NCBI RefSeq assembly: GCF_026153295.1
Contig: NZ_CP110615.1
Location: forward strand, 1,054,001 to 1,118,000
DNA length: 64,000 bases
Reading direction: 5' to 3'
From: Rhodococcus antarcticus
GTDB taxonomy: Bacteria > Actinomycetota > Actinomycetes > Mycobacteriales > Mycobacteriaceae
Shown here: positions 35,429 through 42,786 of the stretch, piece after piece
Layout of the letters: each line of letters opens with the position of its first letter
Position numbering within the stretch: position 1 is the first letter of the stretch
Notes under the pieces: generated by a model
Seen by the model: the letters and a program-made list of their open reading frames with translations, nothing else
Told to the model about the DNA's origin: nothing
Databases searched by the model: none
Program-made: the position numbers and the translations under genes

Positions 35429-35484
35429 CCCGCACGTCGCTCGACCCGCACGTCGCTCGAACCGCACGTCGCTCGAACCGCACC
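35429..35484. repeat. 16-bp tandem repeat between nrdR and nrdJ
   Basis: CCGCACGTCGCTCGAA-type units repeat with a 16-base period, with three full copies and the start of a fourth. The CGCACGTCGC cores begin at 35431, 35447 and 35463. They lie in the 100-bp leader of nrdJ, before its ribosome binding site. Confidence 0.85.
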
Positions 35485-35521
35485 GCCGTCCCCGCAGCAC
35501 ACCAGGAAGAGGAACCACTCG

Positions 35522-38386
35522 ATGACCGAGACCGTCGGAGCCGACACGGCCAGCAGCTCCTCCACCCGAGGGCACGGCGAGACCGCCGAGTCCGGCCGCA
35601 AGCTCGGCCTGCGCGTCGAGCGGATCTACACCACCGAGGGCGTGCACCCCTACGACGAGGTGACCTGGGCGCGACGTGACGTGGTCATGACCAACTGGCG
35701 CGACGGCACGGTGAACTTCGAGCAGCGCGGGGTGGAGTTCCCCGAGTCGTGGTCTCTCAACGCCGTCAACATCGTCACCAGCAAGTACTTCCGTGGGGCG
35801 GCCGGGTCCGACACGCGCGAGCAGAGCCTGCGCCAGCTGCTGGACCGGGTGGTCACCTCCTACACCGCGGCGGGCCTGGACAACGGCTACTTCGCCAGCG
35901 AGACGGACGCGGAGATCTTCTCCCACGAGCTCACCTGGATGCTGCTCCACCAGGTGTTCAGCTTCAACTCTCCCGTCTGGTTCAACGTCGGGACGCCGTC
36001 CCCGCAGCAGGTCAGCGCCTGCTTCATCCTCGCGGTCGACGACACGATGGACTCGATCCTCAACTGGTACAAGGAGGAGGGGCTGATCTTCAAGGGCGGC
36101 TCGGGCGCGGGGCTCAACCTCTCGCGCATCCGGTCCTCCAAGGAGCTGCTCTCCTCCGGTGGCACCGCGTCCGGCCCGGTCAGCTTCATGCGTGGAGCGG
36201 ACGCCTCGGCCGGCACCATCAAGTCCGGTGGCGCCACCCGCCGCGCGGCGAAGATGGTCGTGCTCGACGTGGACCACCCGGACATCCAGGAGTTCGTGGA
36301 GACCAAGGCGCGTGAGGAGAACAAGATCCGGGTCCTCCGCGACGCCGGGTACGACATGGACCTCGGTGGCAGCGACATCACCAGCGTCCAGTACCAGAAC
36401 GCCAACAACTCGGTCCGCGTCAACGACGAGTTCATGCGCGCGGTGGAGACCGGCGGTGACTTCGGCCTGCGTGCCCGTGGCACCGGTGAGGTCATCGAGA
36501 CCGTCGACGCCAAGAAGCTTTTCCGCCAGATCTCGCAGGCCGCGTGGGAGTGCGCCGACCCCGGCATCCAGTACGACGGCACGATCAACGACTGGCACAC
36601 CTGCCCGGAGTCCGGGCGCATCAGCGCGTCGAACCCCTGCAGCGAGTACATGCACCTGGACAACTCCAGCTGCAACCTCGCCTCGCTGAACCTGATGAAG
36701 TTCCTGGACGACGACGGCAGCTTCGACGCCCAGACGTTCAGCAAGGCCGTCGAGGTCATCATCACGGCGATGGACATCTCCATCTGCTTCGCCGACTTCC
36801 CGACCGAGCCCATCGGTGAGACCACCCGTCGGTTCCGCCAGCTCGGCATCGGCTTCGCCAACCTCGGTGCGCTGCTCATGGCCACCGGACACGCCTACGA
36901 CTCGGAGGGCGGTCGGTCGCTGGCGGCGGCCATCACCTCGCTGATGACGGGCACCGCCTACAAGCGGTCGGCCGAGCTCGCCGGGGTGGTCGGCGCCTAC
37001 GACGGCTACGCCCAGAACGCCTCGGCGCACCAGCGCGTCATGCGCAAGCACGCAGCGGCCAACGACCTGCTCCGCACGGTCGGGCGCTCCGATGCCGCCG
37101 TGCACGAGGTGGCCACGTCCGCCTGGCAGGACGGGCTCAAGATCGGTGAGCGCAACGGCTGGCGCAACGCCCAGGCCAGCGTGCTCGCGCCCACCGGCAC
37201 CATCGGCTTCATGATGGACTGCGACACCACCGGCATCGAGCCGGACTTCTCGCTGGTCAAGTTCAAGAAGCTGGTCGGCGGCGGATCCATGCAGATCGTG
37301 AACCAGACGGTGCCGCGAGCGCTGGCGTCGCTGGGCTACCAGCCCGAGCAGGTCGAGGCGATCGTCGAGCACATCGCCGAGAAGGGCCACGTCCTTGACG
37401 CACCGGGCCTGCGCCCGGAGCACTACGAGGTGTTCGACTGCGCCATGGGCGAGCGGGCCATCGCCCCCATGGGGCACGTGCGCATGATGGCCGCGGCGCA
37501 GCCGTTCCTCTCCGGCGCCATCTCCAAGACGGTGAACATGCCGGAGACGGCCACCGTCGAGGAGGTCGAGGGCATCTACTTCGACAGCTGGAAGATGGGG
37601 ATCAAGGCGCTGGCCATCTACCGCGACAACTGCAAGGTCGGCCAGCCCCTCTCGGCCGGCAGCACGGGCTCGGCCTCCTCGGACAAGACCGCCACGGCCG
37701 CGGTCGTGCACGCCGGACCCACGCGCAAGCGTCTGCCTAAGAAGCGGACCGCGCAGACGGTCTCCTTCGCCGTCGGTGGCGCCGAGGGCTACCTGACCAC
37801 CGGCTCCTACCCCGATGGCGGGCTGGGCGAGATCTTCGTGAACATGAGCAAGCAGGGCTCGACCCTCTCGGGCGTGATGGACGCGTTCTCGCTGGCCATC
37901 TCCATCGCGCTGCAGTACGGCGTGCCGCTGGAGACCTACGTCGGCAAGTTCGTGAACAACCGGTTCGAGCCCTCGGGCATGACCGACGACCCGGACGTCC
38001 GCATCGCGACCTCGGTGGTGGACTACCTGTTCCGCCGGATCGCCCTGGACCACCTGCCGGAGGAGAAGCGGGCCCAGCTCGGCATCTACTCCGCCGCCGA
38101 ACGCTCCGCCCAGGTCGCGGCGACGGACTACGGCACCGGTGCGCCGGCCGAGATCGACGTGGAGGGCCTGCGCTCGAGCGTCGGCACCGCACCGACGGTC
38201 AACGCCAAGGAGGTCGCGGTGGCCAGCCCGGCACCGTCCTCGGTGGGCTCCACGTCCGAGCTGCTCGAGGCGGTCACCGGCTTCGCCACCGACGCGCCGC
38301 TGTGCTTCACCTGCGGCACCAAGATGCGCCCCGCCGGCAGCTGCTACGTGTGCGAGGGGTGCGGCTCGACCAGCGGCTGCAGCTGA
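35522..38386 (+). CDS. nrdJ: Adenosylcobalamin-dependent (class II) ribonucleotide reductase
   Basis: NrdJ makes deoxyribonucleotides using a coenzyme B12 radical, so it needs no oxygen. The 954-aa single-chain enzyme has the substrate-site motifs FKGGSGAGLNLSRIRSS, NPCSEYMHLDNSSCNLASLNL (given here as NPCSEYM and CNLASLNL), APTGTIGFMMDCDTTG and a C-terminal cysteine-rich end CFTCGTKM, CYVCEGCGST and SGCS, for thioredoxin-dependent re-reduction and zinc binding. ATG 35522 follows AGAGGAA. It is paired with nrdR. I saw no cobalamin riboswitch in its leader. Confidence 0.97.
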   Translation: MTETVGADTASSSSTRGHGETAESGRKLGLRVERIYTTEGVHPYDEVTWARRDVVMTNWRDGTVNFEQRGVEFPESWSLNAVNIVTSKYFRGAAGSDTREQSLRQLLDRVVTSYTAAGLDNGYFASETDAEIFSHELTWMLLHQVFSFNSPVWFNVGTPSPQQVSACFILAVDDTMDSILNWYKEEGLIFKGGSGAGLNLSRIRSSKELLSSGGTASGPVSFMRGADASAGTIKSGGATRRAAKMVVLDVDHPDIQEFVETKAREENKIRVLRDAGYDMDLGGSDITSVQYQNANNSVRVNDEFMRAVETGGDFGLRARGTGEVIETVDAKKLFRQISQAAWECADPGIQYDGTINDWHTCPESGRISASNPCSEYMHLDNSSCNLASLNLMKFLDDDGSFDAQTFSKAVEVIITAMDISICFADFPTEPIGETTRRFRQLGIGFANLGALLMATGHAYDSEGGRSLAAAITSLMTGTAYKRSAELAGVVGAYDGYAQNASAHQRVMRKHAAANDLLRTVGRSDAAVHEVATSAWQDGLKIGERNGWRNAQASVLAPTGTIGFMMDCDTTGIEPDFSLVKFKKLVGGGSMQIVNQTVPRALASLGYQPEQVEAIVEHIAEKGHVLDAPGLRPEHYEVFDCAMGERAIAPMGHVRMMAAAQPFLSGAISKTVNMPETATVEEVEGIYFDSWKMGIKALAIYRDNCKVGQPLSAGSTGSASSDKTATAAVVHAGPTRKRLPKKRTAQTVSFAVGGAEGYLTTGSYPDGGLGEIFVNMSKQGSTLSGVMDAFSLAISIALQYGVPLETYVGKFVNNRFEPSGMTDDPDVRIATSVVDYLFRRIALDHLPEEKRAQLGIYSAAERSAQVAATDYGTGAPAEIDVEGLRSSVGTAPTVNAKEVAVASPAPSSVGSTSELLEAVTGFATDAPLCFTCGTKMRPAGSCYVCEGCGSTSGCS

Positions 38387-38398
38387 GTCCGGCGCGTT

Positions 38399-38427
38399 CG
38401 CCCCGTCCCCGAACCGGGGGCGGGGCG
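38399..38427 (+). terminator. Hairpin after nrdJ
   Basis: CGCCCCGTCCCCG (38399-38411) pairs with CGGGGGCGGGGCG (38415-38427) over 13 bp with one G-U and the loop AAC, followed by TTG. It lies 13 bases after the nrdJ stop. Confidence 0.8.
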
Positions 38428-38685
38428 TTGCGCCGTGTGCGGATGACGCGGTCCGCCGTGGCCACCGCAGCGTGGTGCGCGGGTCCAGCGGTGCCGTGAG
38501 CGTGCAGGCCCGGTCGTGCGCCATCCGTGGCGTGCGGGTTGCGTCCGGTGGACGTTGCTCGACGCGCTGACGTCCCTTGTCGGCCGGAGCGACGCCGCCG
38601 TCCGCCGTTGATCAACGCTCGTCCTGCCCGGGGCCGATCGGCAGCAGACCGCCGCGGAGCTCCCGACGCGCCGAGGCCGGCGGCC
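38428..38685. other. Intergenic stretch without a supported gene
   Basis: Between the nrdJ terminator and the convergent glycosyltransferase there are about 260 bases with no credible coding frame. The only structure noted is a perfect 12-bp palindrome CGTTGATCAACG at 38606-38617, possibly a binding site. Confidence 0.5.
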
Positions 38686-39822
38686 TCACGCCCGCAGTCG
38701 GTGCCTCGCGACCTCCTCCAGCGCGTCCACCAGCCGCGCCGGCGCCGGCATCCCGGCCATCTCCCGCTGCACCTCCTGCGCGGCGCACCGCAGCCCGGGG
38801 TCGCGGACCAGGTGGGAGAGCACGTCGGTGGTGATCTCCCGCACCGGGACCGCCAGGGCGGCACCCCGCGCGGCCAGCAGCTCCGCCGTGGACCGGCGGT
38901 CCCCCGCGCCCGGCACCACCAGCTGGGGCAGCCCCGCCGCGAGCGCACCGAGCGCGCTGCCCGCCCCACCGTGGTGCACGAGCGCGGTCGCGTGCGGCAG
39001 CACCTGGTTCAGCGGCACCCATCCTGTGCGCCGGACGGAACCGGCCAGACCGCGGTGCGCGGCGTGGCCGCGGGGTCGGACCAGCACCACCTCTGCGTCC
39101 AGGGCGACGGCCGCAGCGGCCACCGCACGGGCGGGGTCGGCACCCGATGCACCCGGCGCGGTGCTGCGGCTGACCACGATGCGCGGGCGGTAGCACGGGC
39201 GCCGCAGCCACTCGGGGGCCTCGCCGCCGGCTTCCGGTGGCACGGCGCGCAGCGGGAGACCGGCCCGCGGGCCGACCACGCTGCGCGGCGCCACGGTGAG
39301 GACCAGCGCCGGCGCGGGCAGGTCGTCCAGCCCGTGGTGGTGCAGGGCGGCGCGCAGGGCCGGTGAGGTGAGGGTGGCCGCGACGAGCGCGGGACCGTCG
39401 GCGAGGCTGTTCTCCTGCAGCACCGCGGGCACCCCGAGCCGCGCAGCGGCCACCGCCCCCGCCACGGCGAGCGGTTCGTGGACCACGAGGTCGGGTCGCC
39501 AGCGCCGCGCGAGGTCCACCACGGCGTCCACCAGCCCGGCGTTGACCCGGCCGAACAGCTCGCCGACCACGGCGGTGCCCGCCCGACCACCGCGCTCGCG
39601 CACCGCGGAGCCGGGTCGGCGCAGCACCACGCCCGCCGTCACACGTCCGAGGTGAAGGCCGCCGGCCACGTCGTCCACCGGCAGACCTCGGGTGTTGACC
39701 TCGGTGACACCGCCGCCGCAGGCCACCCGTACCTCGTGACCGGCCTCCCGCAGCGCCACCGCCAGGGGGACCAGCGGCAGCACGTGGCCCAGGAGCGGGG
39801 CCGCGACGACGAGGATCTTCAC
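38686..39822 (-). CDS. GT-B glycosyltransferase (MGT/UDPGT-like)
   Basis: This 378-aa enzyme is similar in layout to the one encoded at 9371-10519. The N-terminus is KILVVAAPLLGHVLPLVPLA with the GHVLP motif. The C-terminal donor domain has VPLNQVLPHATALVHHGGAG and GLPQLVVPGAGD, typical of macrolide-type and erythromycin-pathway-like transferases. The acceptor is unknown and there is no biosynthetic cluster beside it. GTG 39822 is six bases from a 17-base palindrome. Confidence 0.8.
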   Translation of the reverse strand: MKILVVAAPLLGHVLPLVPLAVALREAGHEVRVACGGGVTEVNTRGLPVDDVAGGLHLGRVTAGVVLRRPGSAVRERGGRAGTAVVGELFGRVNAGLVDAVVDLARRWRPDLVVHEPLAVAGAVAAARLGVPAVLQENSLADGPALVAATLTSPALRAALHHHGLDDLPAPALVLTVAPRSVVGPRAGLPLRAVPPEAGGEAPEWLRRPCYRPRIVVSRSTAPGASGADPARAVAAAAVALDAEVVLVRPRGHAAHRGLAGSVRRTGWVPLNQVLPHATALVHHGGAGSALGALAAGLPQLVVPGAGDRRSTAELLAARGAALAVPVREITTDVLSHLVRDPGLRCAAQEVQREMAGMPAPARLVDALEEVARHRLRA

Positions 39823-39827
39823 GCCCC

Positions 39828-39844
39828 CACACCACCCTGGTGTG
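39828..39844. promoter_or_regulatory. Palindromic operator candidate before the glycosyltransferase
   Basis: CACACCA-CCC-TGGTGTG is a perfect inverted repeat (7-bp arms, 3-base centre) five bases upstream of the GTG start. A repressor here would block the start region. No regulator gene is adjacent. Confidence 0.45.
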
Positions 39845-40053
39845 ACGCGAAACACAAGTCCTGGGGGTGGGCGGGTTCGGTGTCGGCACCGCCACGGGCT
39901 GGCCGCGCGGGGGAGGGGACGTGGGCGGGGTTCCACCGCGGACCTCGCCACGGACCCGGCCGCGCGGTGCGCGCGGCTGCCGGTGCGGTCGCAGCAGGCT
40001 CGGGCGGTCCTCCCCACACGGTCCAGGGCGCGCAGAGCGGGGAGACTGGAGCC

Positions 40054-40959
40054 ATGGGTGCCTACGACGAGCTCGCGACCACGGGGCAGGCGGGGGAGCT
40101 GACCACCGAGCTGCTCCGCCAGCTCGTGCTCGCCACGGTGCGGACCCGGGGGTTCGTCGCGCCGGCGACCCACACCGCGTGGACCCCGGACGCGGTGGAC
40201 GAGACCATCTCGCAGCTCGTCGGGGCGCCCGGCACCGGTTTCCTGCTGACGTGCTGGGCCCGGGCGGAGGACGACGCGACGCTGGCGGCGGTGATGGCCG
40301 ACCTGGTCGGGTCGCTGCTGGAGGAGGCCGGCACCGGGTGGTCGGCGGCGGAGGTGGCCCGTCGGCTGGACACCGCGGTGCTGCCGGGCGACCCGGGCCT
40401 GGAACGCACCTCGGAGCCGACCGGCTGGGGGCTGCCGGGTCAGGCCCGGTGGGACCCGGCGCGCCGGCCGGAGGTGGTGACCGCACTCGCGGCGGTGGCG
40501 GTGCAGACGCGCGGCCGCACCGGCATCGCCACCGTCCCCGTGCTCCGCGCGCTGGGCCACGCCGCGCTCCAGGCCGCCGGGGGCGCGATGACCACGGCCG
40601 AGCTCGCCGGGCTGGTGGTCGACCGGCTGGCGCCGGCCCGCCGCCGGCCACCGCGCCCGGTGCTCATGGACGGGGTGGGGGAGTCGGTGTCCCCGCTGCT
40701 GGACGGCCCCGAGCCGGGGCTCGTGGTCAACGACACCGCGGAGGAGATCTGGGCGTCGCTGACCTCCCTGGAGCGCACCCTGGTCCCCCACCTCGGCCTG
40801 CCGGTGGCCGAGCTCGCCGCCGTGGTCGAGCTGCCCGGTGCGATGGCCGAGGTGGCCGCCGACGGGCTCGTCGAGCGGCTGCGCGCGGCCTGCACCGACG
40901 ACGAGCGTGCGGCCGAGGTGCTGGTGCGGCTGCGCGTGCTGTGCACCGAGCGCCCCTGA
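40054..40959 (+). CDS. Protein of unknown function (301 aa)
   Basis: The protein is soluble, acidic and alanine-rich. It begins GAYDELATTGQAGELTTELLRQLV and ends with a helical region (LTSLERTLVPHLGLPVAELAAVVELP then VRLRVLCTERP) that looks like a small helical bundle or degenerate helix-turn-helix. I do not recognise a family. ATG 40054 follows GGAGACTGGAG. The codon pattern (third-position G/C) is strong throughout, so it is probably expressed. It is convergent with the oxidoreductase gene, nine bases away. Confidence 0.65.
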   Translation: MGAYDELATTGQAGELTTELLRQLVLATVRTRGFVAPATHTAWTPDAVDETISQLVGAPGTGFLLTCWARAEDDATLAAVMADLVGSLLEEAGTGWSAAEVARRLDTAVLPGDPGLERTSEPTGWGLPGQARWDPARRPEVVTALAAVAVQTRGRTGIATVPVLRALGHAALQAAGGAMTTAELAGLVVDRLAPARRRPPRPVLMDGVGESVSPLLDGPEPGLVVNDTAEEIWASLTSLERTLVPHLGLPVAELAAVVELPGAMAEVAADGLVERLRAACTDDERAAEVLVRLRVLCTERP

Positions 40960-40968
40960 GCGCCGAGG

Positions 40969-41673
40969 TCAGTGGCTGTCGAAGTAGGCCTTGCCGCGCT
41001 CGGCGATCGCGGCGGCCTGCTCGGGGGTGGTGTCGGCGTAGCGGGTGGCGGCGGCGAGCTCCTCGCGCATGCCGTGCACGTCCTGACCGGTGACGTACGC
41101 GGCGGTGTCGCGCTGGAAGCGCCAGCCCTCGGAGAGCGCCCCGGCGTCGACCACGTCGAAGCCGAGCTCGTTGACGAGCCCCTGCACGGTCACCTTGGCG
41201 TCGTCGGAGTCCCCGGCGAGGGGCAGCGCGCGGCGGTCGGGCGAGCCCTCGGGCCGGCCCTGGGCGCCCAGGTGACCGAAGTAGATGTTGTTGAACACCT
41301 TCACCACGTGGCTCTCCGGCAGGTGCGCCTGCAGCAGCTCGCTGGTCGTGGTCGACTCGTCGTCGAGCTCGGGGATCTGGCCGTCCCGCTCCGGGTAGTA
41401 GTTGTTGGTGTCGATCACGACCTTGCCGCGCAGCGGCTCCACGGGCACCGTGGCGTAGGCCTTGAGCGGGATGGTCACGACCACCACGTCCCCGGCCTCG
41501 GCCGCCTCCTGGGCGGTGGCGGCGCGCGCCCGGTCGCCGAGCTCGAGGACGAGGGCGCTGAGGGTCTCGGGCCCCCGCGAGTTGCTGAGCACCACGTCGT
41601 GGCCCGCCTCCAGGAAGAGCCGGGCGAGAGTGCTGCCGATGTTGCCGCTGCCGATGAAGCCGATGGTCGTCAT
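40969..41673 (-). CDS. F420/NADP-type Rossmann oxidoreductase
   Basis: This 234-aa protein starts TIGFIGSGNIGSTLARLFLEAGHDV, a dinucleotide-binding motif GxGxxG, followed by SNSRGP, the usual phosphate-recognising loop of NADP-type members. DTNNYYPERDG and VVKVFNNIYFGHL are family signatures of the F420-dependent NADP reductase-like group. Whether F420 or only NADP(H) is used cannot be told. The start is ATG at 41673. The small 57-aa gene lies upstream on the same strand. Confidence 0.8.
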   Translation of the reverse strand: MTTIGFIGSGNIGSTLARLFLEAGHDVVLSNSRGPETLSALVLELGDRARAATAQEAAEAGDVVVVTIPLKAYATVPVEPLRGKVVIDTNNYYPERDGQIPELDDESTTTSELLQAHLPESHVVKVFNNIYFGHLGAQGRPEGSPDRRALPLAGDSDDAKVTVQGLVNELGFDVVDAGALSEGWRFQRDTAAYVTGQDVHGMREELAAATRYADTTPEQAAAIAERGKAYFDSH

Positions 41674-41728
41674 GGCTGGTCGAACACCGCCCCGGGACGG
41701 GGTGTTCCGCGACGGCCGCGCGGCTGGG

Positions 41729-41902
41729 CTACTGCGGCGGAACGGCGGGTCCCTGGTGCGCGGCGGCCACCCGCTCGTGCAGCCGGGAGCGGATCTCCTC
41801 CGGGGTGTACGCGCGGCGCTGCCGCTCCGAGCGCACGGTCATCGCCCCGCTGGCGGCCACCCCGACCACGCTCGCGAGCCCGATGATCTTCCAGAGCCTC
41901 AT
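41729..41902 (-). CDS. Small membrane-anchored protein (57 aa)
   Basis: The frame reads RLWKIIGLASVVGVAASGAM, a short hydrophobic helix, then VRSERQRRAYTPEEIRSRLHERVAAAH and a Pro/Gln tail. The YTPEEIRSRLHER segment resembles that of a widespread small actinobacterial hypothetical protein (recalled, unnamed). One N-terminal membrane helix with a basic cytoplasmic tail is likely. It sits between the oxidoreductase and the papain-like hydrolase, whose start is 48 bases away on the other strand. Confidence 0.65.
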   Translation of the reverse strand: MRLWKIIGLASVVGVAASGAMTVRSERQRRAYTPEEIRSRLHERVAAAHQGPAVPPQ

Positions 41903-41949
41903 GGGGCGAGGTTACGTCGACGGAGGGCGTGCGTCAGTAGGTTGGCCCG

Positions 41950-42678
41950 GTGCCCCCTCGCCGCCGTGCTCCCGGCACCGTCCTGTCGCTCGACGAGGCC
42001 GTGGGCCTCACCCGCACCGGTGACGTGTGGATCTTCCGCGGCCGCTCCGGCGCCGACCGCGCCATCCAGGCGCTCACCAACGCCCCGGTGAACCACGTGG
42101 GGATGGCGGTCGTGGTCGACGACCTCCCGCCGCTGATGTGGCACGCCGAGCTGGGCCGCTCGCTGCCCGACGTCTGGACGGGCGCGCACCAGCGCGGGGT
42201 GCAGCTGCACGACCTGCGCGACGCCGTTCTCGTGTGGGCCGCCCGGTACGGCCAGCGCGCGTGGTTGCGCCAGCTCGAGCCGACCGCCACCGTGCCGCAG
42301 ACCGACGCCGCGCTGCGCACGGTCGCGCGGATGGACGGCACCCCGTTCCCGTCGACGGCGAGCATGGCCGGCCGCTGGTTCGGCGGCCACCTGCCCGGCC
42401 GCGCCGCTCCGACCGCGAACCTGGAGAACGCCTACTGCGCCGAGGTGGTGGCCACGACCTACGAGGCCATGGGACTGCTGCCGCCCGGGCGCAAGCCCAG
42501 CTCGTACGACCCGGGCAGCTTCTGGAGCGGTGACGACCTGGCGCTGCGGGGGGCGAAGCTGGGCGGGGAGCTCGCCGTCACCCTGACCACCTCCGAGCTC
42601 GCGCCGTTCGTCCGCGCGGAGGAACCAGGCTCGCGCTCCCTGCTGGAGCGGCTGCCCTGGCGGCGGGGCGCGTCGTGA
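41950..42678 (+). CDS. Permuted papain-like hydrolase (YiiX/C92-type)
   Basis: This 242-aa protein has the order histidine before cysteine that marks the permuted NlpC/P60 (YaeF/YiiX) group: His in VNHVGMAVVVDD and Cys in NAYCAEVVATTYEAMG. GDVWIFRGRSG near the N-terminus is also typical. Such enzymes cleave amide bonds, often in lipids or peptides; the substrate is unknown. No signal peptide is visible, so it is cytoplasmic. TAGGTT (41938-41943) lies six bases before GTG 41950, a leaderless arrangement. Confidence 0.75.
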   Translation: MPPRRRAPGTVLSLDEAVGLTRTGDVWIFRGRSGADRAIQALTNAPVNHVGMAVVVDDLPPLMWHAELGRSLPDVWTGAHQRGVQLHDLRDAVLVWAARYGQRAWLRQLEPTATVPQTDAALRTVARMDGTPFPSTASMAGRWFGGHLPGRAAPTANLENAYCAEVVATTYEAMGLLPPGRKPSSYDPGSFWSGDDLALRGAKLGGELAVTLTTSELAPFVRAEEPGSRSLLERLPWRRGAS

Positions 42679-42721
42679 TGCTCCGTCCCTGGCCGGGCGC
42701 GCCCGTGTCCCCGTGTCCTGC

Positions 42722-42740
42722 GCGACGCCGTCGGGCGTCG
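42722..42740 (+). terminator. Short hairpin after the papain-like gene
   Basis: CGACGCC (42723-42729) pairs with GGCGTCG (42734-42740) around the loop GTCG, 44 bases after the stop. Confidence 0.5.
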
Positions 42741-42786
42741 TGGTCTGATCATGGTCGCCAGCTCCCACCCACGTCGAGGAGACCCC

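Noticed and set aside
34685-35521. Cobalamin riboswitch before nrdR-nrdJ
   Set aside because: I looked for a B12-box-like conserved core in both leaders and saw none; only NrdR and DnaA-like boxes and a tandem repeat were visible.
35390-38524. A very long open frame (over 1000 codons) on the minus strand opposite nrdJ
   Set aside because: It is the mirror of a highly conserved gene in GC-rich DNA; its translation is rich in His, Gly and Arg with no domain, while the plus strand encodes a complete class II reductase.
9371-39822. Natural-product gene cluster suggested by two GT-B glycosyltransferases
   Set aside because: The two genes are 28 kb apart, each alone among housekeeping genes. No polyketide, peptide or terpene synthase is present.
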